Shown in pieces: positions 1 through 7,271 of a DNA stretch of 46,675 nt. The stretch lies in assembly GCA_026982315.1 (NCBI GenBank), contig JALSHI010000059.1:1-46675 (forward strand), in the 5' to 3' direction. Numbering within the stretch: the stretch's first letter is position 1; each line of letters begins with the position of its first letter. Source of the DNA: Lysobacterales bacterium (GTDB lineage Bacteria > Pseudomonadota > Gammaproteobacteria > Xanthomonadales > Marinicellaceae). Under the pieces are notes generated by a model. It did not search any database and was not told the DNA's origin. It saw only the letters and a list, made by a program, of their open reading frames with translations. Made by a program: the position numbers and the translations under genes.

Positions 1-577
1 GTTGCCGCAGCCAGGCGGGGTCGTAGCTGATATACTCCACTTTGGGGTTGAGGCGATGGTTGGCGATGAGCTGTTCAATCTGGCTGCTTGTGGCGTTTTT
101 GGCGGGTTTCAGCAACAACTGGGTGGGCAGGTCGCCAGTGGTGATAAGTTGTAATGCCTGATGCAACTGTGGATCCTGCTGCAGTTGCTGCCGGATTTCT
201 TCCGGGGTGATAAACAAGGTCGATTCAATAACCGGTTCTTCTTTGAGCTGTTGCATGAGCAATCCGGCTTGCTGGGCGCTGACCCCCGGTTTGAGGAAAA
301 CCGCAATGCTGCCTTGATGCTGCCAGGCTTTTTTGATGCTTTCCACATTGATCCACAAGCTCCAGAGCATCAGCGGCAGAAAAAAACTGATGGCCAATGT
401 GACCACAGTCATACTGGTGCTAAATGGCGATGATTTGGGTGCGGCCAGGCTTTCCTGCAGCGCTCGCAGGTGACCGCGTAGCCAGCGGCGAATGGCGCCA
501 GGGGGACTTTCGGTAATGGGCGCAGGCTGAATGGTCGGGTTTTCAGAATCTGTGTGGTATGAAGGTGGCCGGCTCAT
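1..577 (-). CDS. ftsX: Cell division protein FtsX, N-terminal part (cut by window edge)
   Basis: The reading frame starts with ATG at 577 and runs off the left edge, giving about 192 residues of the N-terminal part. The ATG overlaps the ftsE stop codon (ATGA), as is usual for ftsE-ftsX. A hydrophilic, proline-rich cytoplasmic tail of about 50 residues is followed by one membrane segment (roughly 55-75: TVVTLAISFFLPLMLWSL) and then a periplasmic domain. That matches the FtsX plan of a long N-terminal tail, TM1 and a large extracytoplasmic domain. FtsX is the membrane half of the FtsEX transporter-like complex, which in gammaproteobacteria controls peptidoglycan amidases through EnvC at the septum. 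The assignment rests on this topology and on the coupling to ftsE. Confidence 0.88.
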   Translation of the reverse strand, partial: MSRPPSYHTDSENPTIQPAPITESPPGAIRRWLRGHLRALQESLAAPKSSPFSTSMTVVTLAISFFLPLMLWSLWINVESIKKAWQHQGSIAVFLKPGVSAQQAGLLMQQLKEEPVIESTLFITPEEIRQQLQQDPQLHQALQLITTGDLPTQLLLKPAKNATSSQIEQLIANHRLNPKVEYISYDPAWLRQ

Positions 578-1281
578 GCTAAAGACTCCGGTCGAAAGTC
601 GTCGATCAGCGCCCCGTCCTGCAAGACCAATACCCGTTTTTGCAGACGTTTAATCAGAAACAGGTCGTGGCTGGCAATGACAATGGTTGTGCCTTGTTTG
701 TTCAAATCCAGAAACAGCTCCATAAGCTCCAGGGACAAATCCGGATCGAGATTACCAGTGGGCTCGTCAGCCAGAATCAGGGGCGGGCGGGCCACCATGG
801 CTCGTGCAATGCCAACCCGTTGCTGTTGGCCGCTGGATAATTCCTGCGGGTAAAAGTTTTCCTTGCCATTGAGTCCCACCTGGGTCAGGGCCGCCCTGGC
901 ACGCCGCTGGCTCAAGGCGGTATCGTAACCGCGGATGAGCAAGGGCAGGGCGATATTGGCCAGTACGTTGCGGTCGTCAAGTAAGCGGTGATCCTGAAAT
1001 ATCATGCCGATACCCTGGCGGTAACGGGGGCGTTTGCGAGGCGTTAATGCGCGCAAATCATAGCCATTGACCATCGCCTGGCCATAAGAGATCTCTTCCA
1101 TGCCCATAATGAGTTTGAGAATGGTGGTTTTGCCCGCGCCGGAGTGACCGGTGAGAAACAGCATTTCTCCAGGCTGAACGGAAAAACTGACATCATGGAG
1201 CGCGCGGTTATGCTTCCCGTAGCGCTTGCTGACGCGGGTAAAGGCAATCATGGGCGGAGCGGCTGTCTGATCCGTGTTCAT
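574..1281 (-). CDS. ftsE: Cell division ATP-binding protein FtsE
   Basis: ABC-type ATPase of 235 residues. The Walker A motif is GHSGAGKTT (near residue 45), the Walker B is LILADEPTGNLDP, and the H-loop is IVIASHDL. The signature reads LSSGQQQRV where FtsE usually has LSGGEQQRV. FtsE pairs with FtsX to regulate septal cell-wall hydrolysis. The usual family start (MI.F..VSK.Y) corresponds to an internal ATG at residue 11, so the first ten residues may not be translated; neither start has a strong ribosome site. The gene begins only 8 bases after the gspF stop and overlaps ftsX. No ftsY precedes it, unlike the common ftsY-ftsE-ftsX order. Confidence 0.93.
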   Translation of the reverse strand: MNTDQTAAPPMIAFTRVSKRYGKHNRALHDVSFSVQPGEMLFLTGHSGAGKTTILKLIMGMEEISYGQAMVNGYDLRALTPRKRPRYRQGIGMIFQDHRLLDDRNVLANIALPLLIRGYDTALSQRRARAALTQVGLNGKENFYPQELSSGQQQRVGIARAMVARPPLILADEPTGNLDPDLSLELMELFLDLNKQGTTIVIASHDLFLIKRLQKRVLVLQDGALIDDFRPESLA

Positions 1282-1289
1282 GGTCTGTG

Positions 1290-2504
1290 TTAGGTCAGCA
1301 AGGTATTAATCTGGAAAATGGGTAACAGCATGGCCAGCACAATGAGCAAAATCAACACGCCGACGATCAGAATGGCCACCGGTTGCATGACGCCAATCAG
1401 TGTGCCCAGACGGTGGTTGACATCGCGTTCCTGGGCTGAGGCGGCCCGCTCCAGCATATCACTAAGGGTGCCGCTTTGTTCGCCGGAATGAATCAGGCGG
1501 ACTGTCAATGGTGGAAACTGGCCGCTTTCGCGCACGGCCCGATTCAGACTGCTGCCTTCGCGCACACGCGCCGCGGCTTGTTCCACGGCCTGGCGAATGA
1601 CCAGGTTGCTAACCACTTGGGCCGACAGTGACAAGGCAGGCACTATGGGAACGGAGCTTTTGGTCAAAATGCCCAGCGTACGGGTGAATCGGGCGGCCTG
1701 AGCCGTGCGAATCAGTGGCCCAATCAGTGGAACACGCAACAGAATGGTGTGCCATTTGAGGCGGAAATCGGGATGACGAAGCGCAAGCGCGAAGACAATG
1801 CCGGCAATAAAAAAGAAGGACAACAGCCACCAGCCATAACGGGAGAACCAGTCCGTTACGGCCAGTAATCCCCGGGTGACGGCAGGTAGCTGGGCATGGC
1901 TGCGTTCGAAAATCTGAATCACTTGCGGCACGATATACACCATCAGACCGGAAACCACGGCGATGGCGGTGATGACCAGAATCAGTGGATATAACAGGGC
2001 CATCAGGGATTGTTTGCCCCGGTCTTCGCGTTCTTCCAGGTAAGCGGCCAAACGGTCGAGAACTTCCGGCAAGTGACCAGACTCCTCGCCGGCTTCAATG
2101 GTGGTGACAGCCAATTCATCAAAAGCGCGGGGAAACTGGCGCATGGCCCGGGCCAGGCTATGGCCCTCCAGAAGTCTGGCCCGCAGCTTCATCAGCACTT
2201 TTTTGGTATTTTTTTGCTCACTTTGCTCGATGGTGGTGCCAATGGCCTGTTCCAGTGGCAGCCCCGCGGCTACCAGGGTAGCCAGTTGCCGGATCAGCAA
2301 TGGCAGTTCACCACGTTTGAGGGTGGTTTTACGGCTGTGCAAGGTGTCATTGTCAGCGTGCTGGCCGGTAATCCGGCGAATTTCCAGGGGAACCAGGTTC
2401 TGTTCCCGCAGCAATTGCCGCAATTGGCGCTCATTGTCGGCTTGCAGGGTGCCGCGCCGCTGCTTGCCCTGCTTGTCCAAAGAAACATATTCAAAAGCAT
2501 CCAT
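1290..2504 (-). CDS. gspF: Type II secretion inner-membrane platform protein GspF
   Basis: 404 residues, the normal GspF/PilC length. It opens with the typical sequence MDAFEYVSLDKQGKQRRG and has two repeated cytoplasmic T2SSF domains (about 70-195 and 270-390). These are separated by membrane segments near 165-195 and 220-240, with a last segment near 375-400. The E-GE-SG motif appears in both halves (EAGEESGHLPEVLDRLA and HSGEQSGTLSDMLERAA), which is the hallmark of the family. GspF sits in the inner membrane and binds the ATPase GspE and GspL. The gene lies 64 bases after gspE, and an AGGTG precedes its ATG. Confidence 0.96.
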   Translation of the reverse strand: MDAFEYVSLDKQGKQRRGTLQADNERQLRQLLREQNLVPLEIRRITGQHADNDTLHSRKTTLKRGELPLLIRQLATLVAAGLPLEQAIGTTIEQSEQKNTKKVLMKLRARLLEGHSLARAMRQFPRAFDELAVTTIEAGEESGHLPEVLDRLAAYLEEREDRGKQSLMALLYPLILVITAIAVVSGLMVYIVPQVIQIFERSHAQLPAVTRGLLAVTDWFSRYGWWLLSFFFIAGIVFALALRHPDFRLKWHTILLRVPLIGPLIRTAQAARFTRTLGILTKSSVPIVPALSLSAQVVSNLVIRQAVEQAAARVREGSSLNRAVRESGQFPPLTVRLIHSGEQSGTLSDMLERAASAQERDVNHRLGTLIGVMQPVAILIVGVLILLIVLAMLLPIFQINTLLT

Positions 2505-2568
2505 CAGTCACAACACCTGCTGCTATTGGCGTTTTCGATAGGCTCGGGTGCGACCACAATAGCCATGC

Positions 2569-4068
2569 TCAGTGACCGTGCTGCCGGGTAACGCGCAGGA
2601 CTTCTTCCACACTGGTGATGCCGGCACGGATTTTTGCCACGCCATCGGCCAGAATGGAAGGTGTGGATTGACGGGCAATGGTTTCCAGAGCGTGCTCACT
2701 GGTGCGGTCGTGAATGGCTTTTTGCATTTCAGGGCCAATGTCAACCAGTTCGTAAATGCCGGTGCGGCCGCGATAGGCTTCATGCACGGGTAAGTCCGGG
2801 TTGGCTTTATACAGGGTGATATTTTCATCGCCCAATCCCAGCAAGGCGCGTTCCCTGGCATCGGGCGTATAGGCGATGCGGGTTTCGGGGTTCAATACCC
2901 GAACCAGCCGCTGGGCCAGGACACCCTTGAGGCTGGAGGCCAGCAGAAAAGGGGCGATGCCCATATCCACCAGTCGGGTAATGGCGCCCACGGCGGTATT
3001 GGTATGCAGGGTGGAAAGCACCAGATGCCCTGTCAGACTGGCCTGAGTGGCGATTTCCGCGGTTTCCAGGTCGCGGATTTCCCCCACCATGATGACATCC
3101 GGGTCTTGCCGTAAAAGCGCGCGCAGCCCTTTGGCAAAGCTCATGCCGACTTTGTCGTTGACCTGGGTTTGGCTGACTCCAGGCAGATTGTACTCAATCG
3201 GGTCTTCAATGGTCATGATGTTGCGACTGCGGTCATTAATGGTGGCCAAGGCGGCATACAAGGTGGTGGTTTTCCCTGAACCGGTGGGCCCTGTAACCAG
3301 CACAATGCCATGGGGTTGGTGGATGAGCGCTTGTATCCGCGACAGAGTGGCTGCATCCATTCCCAGGGCGCTTAGGTCCAACGCGCCGGTTTGTTTGTCC
3401 AGCAATCGCATGACAATGCGTTCGCCGAAGGCGCCGGGAATGGTGGAGACCCGCACATCTACTGGTCGCCCGGCAATACGCAGGGAGATGCGGCCGTCTT
3501 GTGGCAGGCGTTTTTCGGCAATATCCAGTTGCGCCATGATCTTGACCCGGGAGGCAATCAGCGGGGCGATGGATTTGGCCGGACTGATGACTTCCTGCAG
3601 TACACCGTCGATGCGATAGCGTACGCAGAGGCGGTCTTCAAACGGCTCAATATGAATGTCGGAGGCTTTCAGCTTAACCGCTTCGGCCAGCAAGGCATTT
3701 AACAGCCGGATAATGGGAGCATCGTCGTGACTTTCGAGCAAATCATCCGGCTCGGCCAGGTCTTCAGCGATTTGATCCAGGCTGGATTCGTCCTGGAGAT
3801 CCGCCACCACATCCCCGGCCACATGCTGTTGGTTGTGGTACAGGGTTTGGATCAGTTGCTGGTATGCTTCGGGTGGATAATAATGCACCGCCGCGGTGTG
3901 TTTGACAAAGCGGTGCAATTCGCTCAAGGTGGCCAGCGGAGCAGCCTCCGAGAGCGCCAGAACCGCCCCGTTGTCATTCCAGCTCTCTACCGTGCCACCG
4001 CGTTTGCGGGCAAAGGAAAACGGGGGCAGGGGATGGTTTTTTTCAGTGTCCGCAGGCGTGTCGCTCAT
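2569..4068 (-). CDS. gspE: Type II secretion ATPase GspE (tetracysteine motif absent)
   Basis: 499-residue secretion ATPase that powers pseudopilus assembly from the cytoplasm. Visible motifs are Walker [10 protein letters not shown] (260-268), an Asp box around MTIEDPIEY (285-293), Walker B QDPDVIMVGEIRD (321-333), and the His box TGHLVLSTLHTN (346-357). The N-terminal N1E region (about 1-100) is short. GspE proteins such as PulE and EpsE usually have CxxC...CxxC here to hold zinc, with the first pair after the conserved QRLVR. In this protein the stretch reads QRLVRVLNPETR and then NPDLPVHEAYRGRTG, with no cysteine at all; the only cysteine in the protein is residue 148. The rest is intact, so I expect an active enzyme with a zinc-free C-terminal module. 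It lies 2 bases after gspD. Confidence 0.96.
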   Translation of the reverse strand: MSDTPADTEKNHPLPPFSFARKRGGTVESWNDNGAVLALSEAAPLATLSELHRFVKHTAAVHYYPPEAYQQLIQTLYHNQQHVAGDVVADLQDESSLDQIAEDLAEPDDLLESHDDAPIIRLLNALLAEAVKLKASDIHIEPFEDRLCVRYRIDGVLQEVISPAKSIAPLIASRVKIMAQLDIAEKRLPQDGRISLRIAGRPVDVRVSTIPGAFGERIVMRLLDKQTGALDLSALGMDAATLSRIQALIHQPHGIVLVTGPTGSGKTTTLYAALATINDRSRNIMTIEDPIEYNLPGVSQTQVNDKVGMSFAKGLRALLRQDPDVIMVGEIRDLETAEIATQASLTGHLVLSTLHTNTAVGAITRLVDMGIAPFLLASSLKGVLAQRLVRVLNPETRIAYTPDARERALLGLGDENITLYKANPDLPVHEAYRGRTGIYELVDIGPEMQKAIHDRTSEHALETIARQSTPSILADGVAKIRAGITSVEEVLRVTRQHGH

Positions 4069-4070
4069 GG

Positions 4071-5963
4071 TTAGTTGGGGTTCTCACTTTGAGAATTGCC
4101 TGTTTCAGGCAGAGACTTGAGTTCAGGCTGTACCTGCTTGTCCCGGTCGCGGGCATTGGCTTTTTGTTGCAGTTGGCGAATGCGGTTATAGGCTGAATGG
4201 GTGAGGTCACGGCTGGTTTCATTATCGCGTAAGATAACCGGCCGTAAAAAGACCATCAAGTTGCGTTTTATTTTGGTTTTTTTCTTGTGCCGGAACAGGT
4301 TGCGCACCACCGGTATGTCGCCCAGTACCGGCACCTTGCTGATGGTTTCCTGGACATTTTCATCAATTAGCCCGCCCAAGACCAGAATCTGGTTGTTGGG
4401 AACCATCACCGATGTGTTCAGGGTGCGTTTGTTGGTAATGAGATCCACGGCGTTTTGGGAAGTCTGGGCGATGCTGGAAACTTCCTGGGAGATGTCCATT
4501 ACGATTTGGTCACCGTCGTTCACATGCGGGGTTACCGTGAGCGTAATGCCGACATCCTCCCGCTGGATGGTCTGAAAGGGGCTGGCGGCGCCATTGTTAT
4601 TGCCGGTATTGGTGTACTGACCGGTCACAAACGGCACTTCCTGGCCAACCGTTAGTTTGGCTTCCTTGTGGTTCAGCGTCACCACCGAAGGTGTTGAAAG
4701 GATGTTGTTATTGGTGTTGGAGGCTAAAGCGGAAAGCAATACGCCCAGCTGGATATTGCCATTGCTGTCGGTATCGATAAACCCCAGATTGAGGCCTTGG
4801 TTCAAAGTGGCCAGAGATTCCACGCTGTTCAGGTTCAGAATGTTGCCACGGGTGCCAAAATTGGTGCCGCCACCGGCCCCTGCACCCAGGCCTTGCCACT
4901 GCACCCCCAGTTCTTTGACAAAATCCAGGGAAACCTCGGCAATAATCGCTTCGACCCGCACCTGTGGGCGGCGAATGTCCAGATGGCGGATGGTATTGCT
5001 GATTTCCCGCAATATGGGTGGTGGTGCATTGACCACCAGGGAATTGGTTTCCTTGTGTGCCTGAATACTGACCTTGCCTGAATCGTTTTGATCGGCGCCA
5101 GTGTTGGCGAGCTTTTCCAGAATCGGCACCAGGGTTTCGGCATCCGCATAGCGCAGGTAGATAACTCGGGACTGCGAATCGCTGGCCAGGGGCTGGTCAA
5201 GCTGCGCCACCAGTGCCCGCACCTTGGCCTTTTGGGAAGCGTCGGCATTTATCAGGATCGAGTTGCTGCGTTCATCAGCCACCACTTTAACCGCGGGACC
5301 GGCATTGCCGGTGTCGGTGAGGGCTTCGATGGTTTGCGCCAGGTCACTGGCGTTGGCATAACGAACAGGAATCATCTCCAGTGAGGCGTCGGATTTCTTG
5401 TCTATGGCGCGGGCGATAGCGCTTAACCGCTCGACTTCATTCTTGCGTTCGGAAATGACCAGCGTGTTACTGCCTTTATGCGTGACAATCTTGGCCTTGT
5501 TGTTCATGCCTTTGAGGATGCTGGCCACCTGGGTGACAGGCACATGCTGCACCTTGATAATGCGGGTAATAAATTGCTCATCATGCCCGTGCGTATCGAG
5601 TACCGGGACAGCGTCGGTATCAGGCACGATTTTAATGGCTTGACCAGTATCGACAGCGCTTAATCCGTTGACACTCAAAATGGCCAGAAAGGTGTCGTAA
5701 ATTTCACTGCTGGGCACGGGATGGCCGGAAATAACAGTCACCTTGCCGGACACCGACGGGTCCACAATAAAATTCTTGCCGGTGATATCCGCAACAGTTT
5801 CAATCAGCAGGCGGATATCGGCGTCCTGCAGGTTCAGGGTGTGGGTGTCATTTTCTGGTTTCGGGGTGGCAGCATGGGCCATTGCCACCAGCAGGTAAAA
5901 GAGCGCAACAGACAGGCTTGGGGCGATTCGCAATAAAAAATGGCGCGGTTGGCTCGGGTTCAT
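4071..5963 (-). CDS. gspD: Type II secretion outer-membrane secretin GspD
   Basis: I place the start at the ATG at 5963 because it has AGGA seven bases upstream and is followed by a signal peptide ending AMAHA; a longer frame from 6056 lacks both. That gives 630 residues. The order is an N0 domain (NLQDADIRLLIETVADITG), three N1-N3 KH-like repeats (about 120-330), and the secretin core with the gate region and the sequence VPVLGDIPVVRNLF, ending in LMVFLRPVILRD. GspD forms the outer-membrane channel of type II secretion. After the secretin core only about 50 hydrophilic residues remain, with no obvious hydrophobic pilotin-binding helix. The gene follows gspC in the same direction with a 122-base gap. 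Confidence 0.96.
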   Translation of the reverse strand: MNPSQPRHFLLRIAPSLSVALFYLLVAMAHAATPKPENDTHTLNLQDADIRLLIETVADITGKNFIVDPSVSGKVTVISGHPVPSSEIYDTFLAILSVNGLSAVDTGQAIKIVPDTDAVPVLDTHGHDEQFITRIIKVQHVPVTQVASILKGMNNKAKIVTHKGSNTLVISERKNEVERLSAIARAIDKKSDASLEMIPVRYANASDLAQTIEALTDTGNAGPAVKVVADERSNSILINADASQKAKVRALVAQLDQPLASDSQSRVIYLRYADAETLVPILEKLANTGADQNDSGKVSIQAHKETNSLVVNAPPPILREISNTIRHLDIRRPQVRVEAIIAEVSLDFVKELGVQWQGLGAGAGGGTNFGTRGNILNLNSVESLATLNQGLNLGFIDTDSNGNIQLGVLLSALASNTNNNILSTPSVVTLNHKEAKLTVGQEVPFVTGQYTNTGNNNGAASPFQTIQREDVGITLTVTPHVNDGDQIVMDISQEVSSIAQTSQNAVDLITNKRTLNTSVMVPNNQILVLGGLIDENVQETISKVPVLGDIPVVRNLFRHKKKTKIKRNLMVFLRPVILRDNETSRDLTHSAYNRIRQLQQKANARDRDKQVQPELKSLPETGNSQSENPN

Positions 5964-6085
5964 GCGGTGTTCCTGCAACAGAATGGTTGAATTCGTATAG
6001 CACCGGTCTGGCCGGTCAAGCTGTCCGCATTGTAGCATCGAAGCCCGGCGCTTCAAGTCACAGCAGACTTTTTGCCCGTGGAGTT

Positions 6086-7006
6086 TCAGTGTGGCTGTTT
6101 GAGTGCGTCCAGATTCAGCTGCAAGTTTTGGGTACGACCATTGCGCCGGACAGTGAGATTGATCTGGCTGGCGTTTTCCAGTTCGCTGGCCAGATTCATG
6201 ATATTGGCCGGTGAAATGGCTTTGCCATTGATGGCGGTAATCAGGTCGTTGGAACGCAAGCCGGCGCGTTGAAGCAGCGCCCCCTGGCGCAAGGTGGACA
6301 CCCGTAGCCCGGATCCGGAAAATGAGCCATCGGTAATGGGGACTACCTGAATGCTTTTGGCGATTTCTTGCGGGTCCAGCAGGTATTTGTCACGAATGGC
6401 GTCGATCTGGTTTTGTTGTGCGCGGTCGGGCCGGCTGGAAGTTGACGACCCCCGGATACCGGGTATGGCCGAGCGGTTGCCACTGCTATGTTTTCGCTGA
6501 GCAGATGGGTGAGAGAACTGACCAGCTGTGGCCAGAGGGAGTTTTTCTTCTCGACCGTTACGGCGCAAAATCACATAGTCAGGGTGGATTTCCACCAGCT
6601 CGGCCAGTCCAAAAACCGTGTCGCCGACGGCAAAGCTTTTTTGCTGGCCTTTTTTGTTGTCAAGAAAGGCCAGGCCAGTGGACGGATTGCTGCCCGCCAT
6701 GGTGCCGGTGAGCCGCAGTTCCAGTTGCGACACTGGCGCATTATCTGGCGCGGTTTTGCCAGGCTGACCGAAAAGGGAGAAACTTTTAGCCTGGCCGGGT
6801 ACTACCGGTTGTGAAGGCGCGGCGGTTTTAACCGTGGCCTGTGGCTGTAAATCCGGTGGTTGCCAAAGAAAAAAGCGTAACCACACCCAGGCGGTTAACA
6901 GTATTAACAGCCAGGTTCCCCCAGAAAGCCAGCGTGGGTGCAATGATCCCAGGCCGGACAGCGCATACCCAAGGCGAAAGGCATGGTGTGGCGCCTGTGA
7001 GTTCAC
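6086..7006 (-). CDS. gspC: Type II secretion inner-membrane protein GspC
   Basis: 306 residues. Layout: a short cytoplasmic tail, one membrane helix (about 31-48, WLLILLTAWVWLRFFLW), a proline-rich linker, the HR domain (about 90-160, with LTGTMAGSNPSTGLAFLD and VHPDY-like IHPDYVILRRNG), a low-complexity linker, and a C-terminal PDZ domain (LRQGALLQRAGLRSNDLITAING). GspC links the inner-membrane platform to the secretin GspD and helps choose substrates. The start is GTG at 7006, whose last bases form the stop of the upstream lipoprotein gene (GTGA), so the two are probably translationally coupled. Confidence 0.93.
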   Translation of the reverse strand: MNSQAPHHAFRLGYALSGLGSLHPRWLSGGTWLLILLTAWVWLRFFLWQPPDLQPQATVKTAAPSQPVVPGQAKSFSLFGQPGKTAPDNAPVSQLELRLTGTMAGSNPSTGLAFLDNKKGQQKSFAVGDTVFGLAELVEIHPDYVILRRNGREEKLPLATAGQFSHPSAQRKHSSGNRSAIPGIRGSSTSSRPDRAQQNQIDAIRDKYLLDPQEIAKSIQVVPITDGSFSGSGLRVSTLRQGALLQRAGLRSNDLITAINGKAISPANIMNLASELENASQINLTVRRNGRTQNLQLNLDALKQPH

Positions 7007-7269
7007 TGATTATCCGTTGCGTGATTGCTGTCGCTGGCTTCTGCGGCTTGCAGGGCCTGACGGCGTTGTTTGTCATGTTGCATCAGTTGGCCTTTGATGG
7101 CTTTGGCTTTGTCAAGTTGTTGTTTATAGCCGGACAGGGCGTGTTTGCTGTGGTTCTCGGCAATGCTGTTGTTCTTGTCATGGTTGCTGGTCTGGGTGTC
7201 ACTGCAACCGGTGGTGCAGGTCAGCAGCACCAATAACCCGCAAAGCAGAGTCAATTGCCGTGGTTTCAT
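7003..7269 (-). CDS. Small putative lipoprotein, unknown function, coupled to gspC
   Basis: 88 residues that I do not recognise. The first 22 residues look like a lipoprotein signal: MKPRQ, a hydrophobic run LTLLCGLLVLL, then TTGC with Cys22 as the probable lipidated residue. The -3 position is Thr rather than the usual Leu, so the lipobox is imperfect. The rest is hydrophilic and charged, with a predicted helical stretch rich in Lys and Gln (about 47-75). The gene starts just after the acyl-CoA dehydrogenase stop and its own stop overlaps the gspC start. Small lipoproteins near type II genes can be pilotins, but no pilotin family signature is visible, so this is only a candidate. Confidence 0.72.
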   Translation of the reverse strand: MKPRQLTLLCGLLVLLTCTTGCSDTQTSNHDKNNSIAENHSKHALSGYKQQLDKAKAIKGQLMQHDKQRRQALQAAEASDSNHATDNQ

Positions 7270-7271
7270 GT

